Positions 1 through 5,550 of a stretch of DNA of 7,527 nt are shown here, one piece after another (the stretch's first letter is position 1; every line of letters begins with the position of its first letter). Source of the DNA: Oscillospiraceae bacterium (lineage in GTDB: Bacteria > Bacillota > Clostridia > Oscillospirales > Acutalibacteraceae). A program made the translations under genes and the position numbers. The stretch is taken from positions 1-7,527 of the forward strand of contig JAIRZH010000060.1 of the NCBI GenBank assembly GCA_031267335.1. Reading direction: 5' to 3'. A model generated the notes under the pieces. The model saw only the letters and a list, made by a program, of their open reading frames with translations, had not been told where the DNA came from and searched no databases.

Positions 1-136
1 ACGACCATATTTCGGTACTTTTTGATTTGTACTACGTTAAATTTTTTTACAATACATTGGTATTGTAAAAAAATTTTCCTTATCCAAACCAAAAATTACT
101 CGAAATTTTGTCATTTCAAATAGCGGGAACAGGCTC
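1..136. repeat. Palindromic MITE-like element, family A, copy 1 (left end outside window)
   Basis: This is a long imperfect palindrome. Its core is a perfect 17-base inverted repeat (39-55 against 60-76) with a 4-base loop, ATTG. The outer arms also pair imperfectly: a TACTTTTTGATTTG-like stretch near 15-29 against the complement of CAAACCAAAAATTA near 84-98. The right end reads GAACAGGCTC and is followed by TA at 137-138. The unit matches the copy at about 4766-4919 along nearly its whole length. Comparing the two suggests that about 15-20 bases of the left end lie before the window. No coding potential is seen. I infer a non-autonomous transposable element; the structure and the repetition are seen directly. 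Confidence 0.8.
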
Positions 137-242
137 TATAACCTTTTTTAAATCATTTTAAAAGTCTATCTCTAAAAAAACTCAGCAATTAACTAAATAA
201 TTTTTTGCCAAGAAATTAAAAATGGCTCAAACTTTAACGATA

Positions 243-271
243 TGGATTTTTAAAAATTCAAATATTATAAT
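243..271 (+). promoter_or_regulatory. Candidate sigma-A-type promoter for degV-ylbF
   Basis: A perfect -10 hexamer TATAAT lies at 266-271. A weak -35-like hexamer TGGATT lies at 243-248, with a 17-base spacer. It sits about 40 bases before the degV start and after the family-A element. The -35 matches the consensus at only 3 of 6 positions, and TATAAT-like strings are common in such A+T-rich DNA, so this is tentative. Confidence 0.4.
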
Positions 272-312
272 TGGAGTAGAGTAAATTACTATGAAAAATC
301 CGGAGGTTTTAT

Positions 313-1191
313 ATGCAAAATTATTGTTTAGCGACTGATTCAACTGCCGATTTACCTTTTGAATTAATTCAAGAATTCGATATTAAAGTTATTCCTTTAA
401 GCTATGAAGTTGAAGGTTCGATGCGCCAAGAATGCTTTGATCAAAATAGAAAAATTGAATTAAAAAAATTCTATGAAAGAATTCGAAATGGCGAGAAAAT
501 TAAAACTTCGCAAATTAACCCAACGGAATTTGTTGATTTTTTTAGTCCAATATTGGCAAATGGGCAAGATATTCTTTACATAGCTTTTTCTTCAGCATTA
601 AGTGGCACTTATGGCTCTGCAAAGATTGCTTTAGATGAATTAAAAAAGAAATTTCCAGAACGTAAGATTTTTGTTGTGGATTCATTAAGCGCTTCCTTAG
701 GGGAAGGTCTCATCGTTTATGAAACGGCATTAAAAAAACGTACAGGAATTTCTATTGAAAAACTAACACAATGGATTGAAGACAATAAATTAAAAATATG
801 CCATTGGTTTATTTTAGATGATTTAAATCACTTGAAATCAGGCGGACGAATTTCCACTATGACTGCTTTTTTTGGTTCGATACTGAATGTAAAACCGCTA
901 TTAAATGTTGACGATAATGGTTGTTTAGTGATTAAAGGGAAGCATCGCGGAAAGCGCAAATCTTTAGAATTATTTGTCAAAAATATGAAAAATAGCGCTA
1001 TATTGCCGGTTGATAATTTTTTTGTTACTCATTCACAATGCCAAGAAGACGCTGAGTTTATTGCCGATAAAGTCAAATCTGAATTCGGAACCAAAAAAAT
1101 AGTAATAAACGAAATAGGCTCAGTAATCGGTTCGCATACAGGCATTGGCACAGTTGCTATATTTTTTCGGGGTAATAAAAGAGATAGATGA
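313..1191 (+). CDS. DegV family fatty-acid-binding protein (FakB-like)
   Basis: The product is 292 aa, the usual DegV length. DegV/FakB proteins bind a fatty acid so that the kinase FakA can phosphorylate its carboxyl group, feeding exogenous fatty acids into phospholipid synthesis. Family motifs visible in order are DSTADLP (residues 9-15), KTSQINPTEF (64-73), FSSALSGTY (92-100), the VDS loop (122-124), HLKSGGRIS (173-181), LNVKPLL (191-197) with a downstream RGKRKS, and GSHTGIGT (273-280), the position of the conserved C-terminal His-Thr-Gly lipid-head-group motif (commonly HTGPG; here Ile replaces Pro). The ATG start has a strong Shine-Dalgarno GGAGG at 302-306. The stop overlaps the next start as ATGA, so translation is probably coupled. 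No fakA is in the window, and which fatty acid is bound cannot be told. Family assignment is firm; FakB function is inferred. Confidence 0.93.
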   Translation: MQNYCLATDSTADLPFELIQEFDIKVIPLSYEVEGSMRQECFDQNRKIELKKFYERIRNGEKIKTSQINPTEFVDFFSPILANGQDILYIAFSSALSGTYGSAKIALDELKKKFPERKIFVVDSLSASLGEGLIVYETALKKRTGISIEKLTQWIEDNKLKICHWFILDDLNHLKSGGRISTMTAFFGSILNVKPLLNVDDNGCLVIKGKHRGKRKSLELFVKNMKNSAILPVDNFFVTHSQCQEDAEFIADKVKSEFGTKKIVINEIGSVIGSHTGIGTVAIFFRGNKRDR

Positions 1192-1583
1192 TTTTAAAAG
1201 AAGCCAAAAAATTCGCTTTGCTCATTAAGCAATCTAATGAATTTTTAGAAATGCAAAAAACAAAAAATGCTCTTAATTTGGATCCTAATTTAAAAAAACT
1301 TAATGAAAAATTTGATGAAATAAGAGAAGAATTAAATATAAGTATGTCGCAAGATGACCCAGACTCCAAAAAAATTAAAATTCTAGGAAGAGATTTACGT
1401 AAAGTATATGAAGAAATTCATAATACTCCTGTCATGCAAGATTATGATTCCGCGAGATGCAATTTCGATGCACTTTTAGAAAAAATAAATGTAATAATTA
1501 ATGAAAGTACAGCTAATATTTTGGATAATGAAAGTTTTTCGGGTTGTGGCGGAAATTGCGGCTTTTGTAATGGCTGTTTTTAA
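1188..1583 (+). CDS. YlbF/YmcA (Com_YlbF) family protein with C-terminal cysteine cluster, RicF-like
   Basis: The product is 131 aa, mostly charged and predicted helical, fitting the Com_YlbF family. The N-terminal half has heptad-like Lys/Leu/Glu patterning (AKKFALLIKQSNEFLEMQ...LDPNLKKLNEKFDEIREEL). The C-terminus is cysteine-rich, CGGNCGFCNGC, with cysteines at 120, 124, 127 and 130. In Bacillus, the YlbF (RicF), YmcA (RicA) and YaaT (RicT) proteins form a complex that carries [4Fe-4S] clusters and affects RNase Y-dependent mRNA processing, sporulation, competence and biofilm formation. The Cys tail here fits a cluster-ligand role, which is inference. The ATG overlaps the degV stop by 4 bases (ATGA), so expression probably depends on coupling. 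RicA and RicT are not in the window, and RicF versus RicA identity is not settled. Confidence 0.82.
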   Translation: MILKEAKKFALLIKQSNEFLEMQKTKNALNLDPNLKKLNEKFDEIREELNISMSQDDPDSKKIKILGRDLRKVYEEIHNTPVMQDYDSARCNFDALLEKINVIINESTANILDNESFSGCGGNCGFCNGCF

Positions 1584-1590
1584 TTTTTTA

Positions 1591-1751
1591 GAGCCTGTCT
1601 AATATTTCCTAAGCAATACAGATTTAACGATAAAATTTTTAAAATTCAAAGCGTGAGGAAAGCGAATACTGATGTATTTAACTGACGAGCAATACAGAAT
1701 TTTAAAAATTTTAGTTAAATATGTGTTGCTAAAGAGATATTAGGCAGGCTC
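1591..1751. repeat. Palindromic MITE-like element, family B
   Basis: This 161-base unit has long imperfect terminal inverted repeats: a left arm at 1591-1647 and a right arm at 1697-1751. The ends read GAGCCTGTCTAATAT on the left and, on the reverse strand, GAGCCTGCCTAATAT on the right. The inner parts of the arms also pair (AAAATTTTTAAAATTC against GAATTTTAAAAATTTT). The 49-base loop at 1648-1696 has a small internal stem, AATAC-TGAT-GTATT. It starts 7 bases after the ylbF stop codon. Flanking dinucleotides are TA on the left and TG on the right, so a target duplication is not clean. Its termini resemble those of family A, although the interior differs. No ORF is present. I infer a non-autonomous transposable element; it could also act as a transcript-end hairpin for degV-ylbF. 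Confidence 0.8.
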
Positions 1752-1883
1752 TGAGGGTTTTCTTCCTCCGACGATTGCATTTTTATACTCTTTATTTGGG
1801 TCGCGCTTATGTTTTGGCACATGATCTTTGATTTTTCCAAAATTCATCGTTGATTGTCCATGATTTATAACTTTGTTTATTTT
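1740..1883 (-). pseudogene. Short coding-like remnant, truncated by the family-B element
   Basis: On the reverse strand, 1883-1740 is open and reads like real protein (INKVINHGQSTMNFGKIKDH, then VPKHKRDPNKEYKNAIVGGR). The last four residues (SEPA) and the stop codon lie in or beside the right end of the family-B element, so any original 3' end has been replaced. The only ATG in frame (1847-1845) has no ribosome binding site and would give just 35 aa. Upstream the frame is closed by TAG at 1886-1884. The composition, rich in Lys, Asp, His and Pro, is less A+T-biased than nearby spacer. I do not recognise the family. A fragment of a mobile-element or toxin-type gene is possible, and chance is not excluded. 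Confidence 0.3.
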
Positions 1884-1911
1884 CTATTTATTTACTCCGG
1901 TTTTAAAATTT

Positions 1912-1945
1912 AATGTGGATTCAATTAATTCACGTAATTCACATT
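1912..1945. repeat. Small inverted repeat with an internal direct repeat
   Basis: AATGTGGATT (1912-1921) pairs with AATTCACATT (1936-1945), with one G-T pair, around a 14-base loop. The octamer TAATTCAC occurs twice within it at a 9-base spacing (1926-1933 and 1935-1942). It lies in the gene-free stretch between ylbF and the response regulator. No U-tract follows, so it is not a convincing terminator. An operator or decayed element end is possible but unsupported. Confidence 0.3.
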
Positions 1946-2017
1946 GAGCTAACTACAATGCTATATGCTGCTATACATGTTAACAGAATGATAGATATAA
2001 TTATTTAGGAAACACTC

Positions 2018-2054
2018 CCGAAATTTTGTCATTTCAAATAGTAGAAACAGCCTC
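2018..2054. repeat. Family-A element fragment (right end)
   Basis: The string CGAAATTTTGTCATTTCAAA, followed by TAGTAGAAACAGCCTC and TA at 2055-2056, matches the right end of the family-A copies at 1-136 and 4766-4919, with a few changes (AACAGCCTC for AACAGGCTC). The rest of the element is missing. A TAGG at 2006-2009 could be the opposite end of a heavily deleted unit of about 47 bases, which would also abut TA, but that is speculative. It ends 25 bases before the promoter of the response-regulator operon. Confidence 0.65.
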
Positions 2055-2079
2055 TAAAAACAGACTTCAAACAAGAACT

Positions 2080-2108
2080 TTGATTTTATTTTTAAATTTT
2101 AATAAAAT
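2080..2108 (+). promoter_or_regulatory. Probable sigma-A-type promoter of the response regulator-kinase-prmC operon
   Basis: TTGATT (2080-2085) and TAAAAT (2103-2108) are separated by 17 bases. They match the TTGACA and TATAAT consensus at 4 and 5 of 6 positions. The expected start site, near 2115, leaves a short leader with the ribosome binding site at 2127-2137. No operator for self-regulation can be recognised by eye. Confidence 0.55.
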
Positions 2109-2126
2109 AAGCTAAGAAATTTAAAA

Positions 2127-2137
2127 AAGGTGGTGAT
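2127..2137 (+). promoter_or_regulatory. Ribosome binding site that sets a TTG start for the response regulator
   Basis: AAGGTGGTGAT matches the extended complement of the 16S rRNA 3' end (AAGGAGGTGAT) at 10 of 11 positions. It overlaps two upstream in-frame GTG codons (2130 and 2133), so those are very unlikely starts. It is placed for the in-frame TTG at 2145, giving the typical receiver beginning MKKVLVIEDE. Confidence 0.75.
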
Positions 2138-2144
2138 TTCGGTT

Positions 2145-2843
2145 TTGAAAAAAGTTCTCGTTATCGAAGATGAAGCAGCGATACGTGAATTCGAAGTAAT
2201 AAATTTGCGTCGTGCCGGATATGAAGTCTTGGAAACAGGCGATGGAAAAAGTGCTCTTGAAATTCTTGAAAATAATAATTTTGATTTTGATTTAGCTATA
2301 CTTGATATTATGTTGCCTGACGTAAGCGGCGTAGAACTTTGCAGAGAACTACGCAATAAAAACGAAACTATTGGAATAATATTATTAACTGCTAAATCAC
2401 AAGAAATGGATAAAATTAGCGGCCTTATGTATGGCGCCGATGATTATATAACTAAGCCATTTAGTCCATCTGAATTATTAGCGCGTGTTGACGCTCTTTA
2501 TAGAAGAGTTGCATTAAATAAAACACGAAGTGAAAATAATTTTAAAGAAGAAATTAAATTCGGCGAATTTTCAATAAATTTTAAAAATTTTAGCCTTAAA
2601 AAACATGGTAAAATTATTAATCTCACGCAGGTAGAATTCCAGATGATGGAATATTTTTTTTCTAATCAAGGTACAATTTTAACGCGTGAACAAATTTTAC
2701 ATAGAATTTGGGGAGAAAAGTATAGTGATGAAAAAATTGTTGATGTAAACATCCGAAGACTACGTATGAAAATCGAAAATAATCCTTCACGACCTAAATA
2801 TATAATTACAGTTTGGAAAACAGGATATAAATGGATAAATTGA
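2145..2843 (+). CDS. OmpR/PhoB-family response regulator
   Basis: With the TTG start at 2145 the protein is 232 aa, normal for the family. The receiver domain covers about residues 1-120: acidic pair Glu8-Asp9, phospho-acceptor Asp54 in LAILDIMLPDVSG, switch Thr82 in ILLTAKS and Lys104 in ITKPFSPSELLARV. The winged-helix DNA-binding domain covers about 135-232, with LTQVEFQMMEYFF, LTREQILHRIWG and VDVNIRRLRMKIE (recognition helix), then PKYIITVWKTGYKW. The usual GVGY of the C-terminal wing is KTGY here. It is a cytoplasmic transcription factor, presumably phosphorylated by the kinase encoded directly downstream, whose start lies inside this gene (13-base overlap). It resembles the WalR/PhoP/PhoB group, but the regulon cannot be told from sequence. 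Confidence 0.95.
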   Translation: MKKVLVIEDEAAIREFEVINLRRAGYEVLETGDGKSALEILENNNFDFDLAILDIMLPDVSGVELCRELRNKNETIGIILLTAKSQEMDKISGLMYGADDYITKPFSPSELLARVDALYRRVALNKTRSENNFKEEIKFGEFSINFKNFSLKKHGKIINLTQVEFQMMEYFFSNQGTILTREQILHRIWGEKYSDEKIVDVNIRRLRMKIENNPSRPKYIITVWKTGYKWIN

Positions 2844-3886
2844 TATCTAAAATACTTTGGTTTAAAAATATATTTAATATTATTTTAGTTAAAAAAAAAT
2901 TAATACATCAACTTTTATTTTTTTGTTTGTTTGATTTATTTATATATGTGTTATTTTTTAATACAATTTACCATTTAAATTCAGCAATAAAAATTGTTTT
3001 TTTGCTTTTATCAATCTTAATTTTTTTATCTATTTTTTTAAAATTTTTATTTATCGATAATATTAAAAAAAAAATTTCAGATATGGAAAATATCATTAAA
3101 AGATTGTCGCAAAATAATGAAGAAATTAAAATTTATTCTAAAAATGAAATTGAAAATTTATATCATTTAATAAATGATGCAGTTTTCAAAATAAAAGCAT
3201 CTGAAAAAATAAAAAATGATTCTATCGCTTCGATGTCCCATGAACTTCGCACGCCTTTAACGGCAATACGAGGTTGGGCGGAAACGATGAAAACTGGTGA
3301 TGAAATTGATTTTTCAACCGTGCGTAGGGGCCTTGATATAATAATAAAAGAAACACGTCGGCTTTCTAATCTTGTAGAAAGAATTTTAGATTTTTCTAGT
3401 TTTGAAAGTAAAACACCTGAATTAATAAAAGAAAAAATAGATTTACTCGCCGAAGTTGGTGAAGCGGTTTGCATTTTTCGTGAAAAAGCAATTTTTGATA
3501 AAAAAACTTTAATTTATAATGAACCAAAATCGATTTCGCCTGTAATAGGTGATAAAGACCGATTGCGCCAGGTGTTTGTTAATATTATCGATAACGCTCT
3601 TAAATTTTCTAATGAAAAAAGTAGTGTTAATGTAAGCGTCAGCGAATATAATAACAATGTTTTTGTTAAAACTACCGATACTGGCTGCGGAATATCTAAA
3701 TCAGAAATTTCAAAAATTACCAATAAATTTTATAAGGCAAATAGTAGTTACGTTGGATCTGGGATCGGGCTCGCGATCGTAAAAGAAATTGTCGAAGCAT
3801 GCAATGGAAAACTCGAAATTTTAAGTGAAGAAAATTTCGGGACCACAGTGACTGTAAGTTTTCCGATTTATTCGGAACCTAAATAA
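2831..3886 (+). CDS. Membrane sensor histidine kinase with no extracellular sensor domain
   Basis: The product is 351 aa. Two hydrophobic segments (about residues 26-48 and 52-74) are joined by only a few residues. No HAMP domain is evident; a charged, helical linker runs from about 75 to 130. The HisKA dimerisation domain carries the H-box SMSHELRTPLTAIRGW with phospho-acceptor His137. The HATPase_c domain shows the N-box RLRQVFVNIIDNALKFS (Asn251 and Asn255), G1 box DTGCGIS (from Asp283), F-box region FYKANSS and G2 box GSGIGLAIV (309-317). All catalytic motifs are intact. The start ATG overlaps the regulator gene by 13 bases, with an AGGAT site at 2822-2826. Lacking a periplasmic domain, it may sense a signal in or at the membrane, or through a partner; this is inference. 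The cognate regulator is almost certainly the upstream gene. Confidence 0.95.
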   Translation: MDKLISKILWFKNIFNIILVKKKLIHQLLFFCLFDLFIYVLFFNTIYHLNSAIKIVFLLLSILIFLSIFLKFLFIDNIKKKISDMENIIKRLSQNNEEIKIYSKNEIENLYHLINDAVFKIKASEKIKNDSIASMSHELRTPLTAIRGWAETMKTGDEIDFSTVRRGLDIIIKETRRLSNLVERILDFSSFESKTPELIKEKIDLLAEVGEAVCIFREKAIFDKKTLIYNEPKSISPVIGDKDRLRQVFVNIIDNALKFSNEKSSVNVSVSEYNNNVFVKTTDTGCGISKSEISKITNKFYKANSSYVGSGIGLAIVKEIVEACNGKLEILSEENFGTTVTVSFPIYSEPK

Positions 3887-3901
3887 TTTTTGAAGATTTT
3901 A

Positions 3902-4783
3902 ATGACGTTAAAAGAAGTTTGGATAAATGGAAAAAAATTTTTAAAAAATGAATTTGAAACAAATAAATTGGATTTTTCATTAATATTTCAAGAAATTTTC
4001 GGTTTGAATCGTTTAGAACTTGTATTATATGGTGATAAACAAGCTGAAAAATTTAAAATAGATTCTTTTTTTAAAATGCTCCAAAGAAAAAAAAATGGCG
4101 AACCTTTGCAATATATTATAGGCCACCAAGAATTCTACGGTTTAGATTTAAAAATTGGCAATGGAGTATTAATACCAAGAAAAGATACCGAAACATTAGT
4201 AAAAGTTGCCGTAGAAATGATAGATTTACAACATAATAGTTTAGCAAAATTAAATATTGTGGATCTTTGTTCAGGTTCTGGCGCTATTGCGTTAGCACTT
4301 AAAAAAGAATTTAAATTAGCAAATGTAACGGCAATCGAAATTTCACCACAAGCTTTTTATTTTATTAAAAAAAATATAGCAAACACAAACATTAATATTA
4401 AAGCAATTTTAGGCGATATATTCAAAGTATACGATGATTTTAAAAATTCAAGTTTAGATTTAATAATTTCAAATCCACCTTATATTTCTACAAATGATTT
4501 ATTTTTTTTAGAAAAAGAAGTTAAATTTGAGCCAAAAATCGCTCTTGATGGCGGTCATGAAGGCCTAGACTTTTACTTTAACATAATTAAAAAATGGTCA
4601 GTCAAACTCAAAAAAGGTGCAATTATTGCATTTGAAGTAGGATTCGACCAATCAAACAAAGTGTTTAAAATACTTAAAGAATCTGGATTTAATAATATAA
4701 CAATAAAAAAAGATCTAAATGGAATTAATCGCGTAGTTATTGCAATGCATAGTCAATCAAGGCCAGGGCTCACTACCGTTTAA
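3902..4783 (+). CDS. prmC: Release factor glutamine methyltransferase (PrmC/HemK)
   Basis: PrmC uses S-adenosylmethionine to N5-methylate the Gln of the GGQ motif in peptide release factors 1 and 2. From ATG 3902 the protein is 293 aa, the usual length. Visible features are an N-terminal helical substrate domain (MTLKEVWINGKKFL...), GEPLQYIIGHQEFYGL, VLIPRKDTETLV (usually IPRPDTE), SAM-binding motif I DLCSGSGAIALAL (more often DLGTGSG), the catalytic SNPPYIS, and EPKIALDGGHEGLDFY. An in-frame TTG at 3890 would add four residues (MKIL), but MTLKE aligns better with family starts and has a weak GAAG site at 3892-3895. It follows the kinase by 15 bases and is probably cotranscribed with it. The tail after RVVIAMH (SQSRPGLTTV) and the stop lie at or inside the family-A element, so the original C-terminus looks replaced. 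prfA, a frequent neighbour, is not in the window. Confidence 0.93.
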   Translation: MTLKEVWINGKKFLKNEFETNKLDFSLIFQEIFGLNRLELVLYGDKQAEKFKIDSFFKMLQRKKNGEPLQYIIGHQEFYGLDLKIGNGVLIPRKDTETLVKVAVEMIDLQHNSLAKLNIVDLCSGSGAIALALKKEFKLANVTAIEISPQAFYFIKKNIANTNINIKAILGDIFKVYDDFKNSSLDLIISNPPYISTNDLFFLEKEVKFEPKIALDGGHEGLDFYFNIIKKWSVKLKKGAIIAFEVGFDQSNKVFKILKESGFNNITIKKDLNGINRVVIAMHSQSRPGLTTV

Positions 4784-4919
4784 TAACTATATTTCATTAC
4801 TTTTTGGTTTGTACATACGTTAAATTTTTTTAAAATACATCAGTATTGTGAAAAAATTTTCCTTATTCAAACCAAAAATTACTTGAAATTTTGTCATTTC
4901 AAATAGTGAGAACAGGCTC
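4766..4919. repeat. Palindromic MITE-like element, family A, copy 2 (complete, overlaps prmC 3' end)
   Basis: This unit of about 154 bases closely matches copy 1 at the window start. The centre is an imperfect 17-base stem (4822-4838 against 4843-4859) around the loop ATCA. The outer arms pair TACTTTTTGGTTTG with CAAACCAAAAATTA. The right end GAACAGGCTC is followed by TA (4920-4921). The left end GGGCTCACTA is a plausible but shortened mirror of the right end GAGCCTGTTCTCACTA, which puts the boundary within the last six codons of prmC. The left flank is CA rather than TA, so that boundary is less certain. No ORF is present. Confidence 0.78.
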
Positions 4920-5003
4920 TAAAAATGCAAAATTTATTTAAAATTCGGGCATAATTAAAAGTAGCTCTTTTTTTGATTTTTCACAAAAGTATTAGGTAAA
5001 TAT

Positions 5004-5546
5004 TTGACTAAAAAAAATAAAAAAATTATATTAATTTTCTTGATTTCTTTATTTATAATTTTATCAGGTGTTTCTTATATCCTTTTTTCAATAAGAAAAT
5101 CTGAAAGAAACAATATTTCATTGCAAGCTCTTAATTCTTCTGAGATAGGCAAAACTAAAGTTCCTGATTTAGTAGGCCAAGATTTTGAAACTTCTATGAG
5201 CAAAGTTTCAGATTATGAATTGGTTATGATTTCCGAAGAATTTGATGATTCAGTTCCTAAAGGAATTATCATTTCTCAAACTCCTACCGGCGGATCGTTA
5301 GTTTTGCCAAGATTCACTATTGCGGCAAAAGTAAGCAAAGGCAGTGAAAATAAAATTTTGCCGGACATCACGGGAAAAACATTAGTAGAAGCAGCTTTGG
5401 AATTAACTTCATTATCTTTGGTCCCAATCGAAATTCGGCAAGTAGATGAAATTCCTGAAGGTATAGTTATAGGCTATCGCAATCATAAAGCCGGAGATAT
5501 AATCAAGCATGGTGAAAAAGTTGCTATTTTAGTAAGCTCAGGTTAA
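5004..5546 (+). CDS. Membrane-anchored protein with two PASTA domains, no kinase domain
   Basis: The product is 180 aa. It has a short Lys-rich N-terminus, one transmembrane segment (about residues 8-29), a linker, then two PASTA repeats: about 51-113 (KVPDLVGQDFETSMSKV ... GIIISQTPTGGSLV) and 116-179 (ILPDITGKTLVEAALEL ... GEKVAILVSSG). The topology should be N-in with the PASTA domains outside. PASTA domains bind peptidoglycan or muropeptides and usually occur on Ser/Thr kinases (PrkC/Stk) or penicillin-binding proteins; this protein matches only the TM-PASTA half. Start is TTG with a weak AGGT at 4994-4997; a TGA at 4974-4976 closes the frame and no ATG or GTG lies between. CATAAT at 4950-4955 is a possible -10, with no good -35. 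It could be a stand-alone wall sensor or the remnant of a kinase gene. mtaB follows after 4 bases. Confidence 0.85.
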   Translation: MTKKNKKIILIFLISLFIILSGVSYILFSIRKSERNNISLQALNSSEIGKTKVPDLVGQDFETSMSKVSDYELVMISEEFDDSVPKGIIISQTPTGGSLVLPRFTIAAKVSKGSENKILPDITGKTLVEAALELTSLSLVPIEIRQVDEIPEGIVIGYRNHKAGDIIKHGEKVAILVSSG

Positions 5547-5550
5547 AAAA

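Noticed and set aside
291..338. Short plus-strand frame beginning ATG 291, before degV
   Set aside because: It is only 15 codons long, overlaps the degV start in another frame, and contains the degV ribosome binding site.
1157..1369. Minus-strand open frame of 70 codons
   Set aside because: It lies opposite the degV/ylbF junction, is Ser/Phe/Leu-rich as expected for the antisense of A+T-rich coding DNA, and shows no family motif.
1591..1751. Family-B element considered as a riboswitch or standard intrinsic terminator
   Set aside because: It sits after, not before, a gene, has very long arms typical of MITEs, and is followed by GAGGGTTTTC rather than a U-tract.
2099..2356. Minus-strand open frame of 85 codons
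   Set aside because: It is antisense to the receiver domain of the response regulator and low in complexity; it also overlaps that gene's promoter and ribosome binding site.
3163..3723. Two minus-strand open frames inside the histidine kinase
   Set aside because: The plus strand encodes intact HisKA and HATPase motifs across both, so these are shadows.
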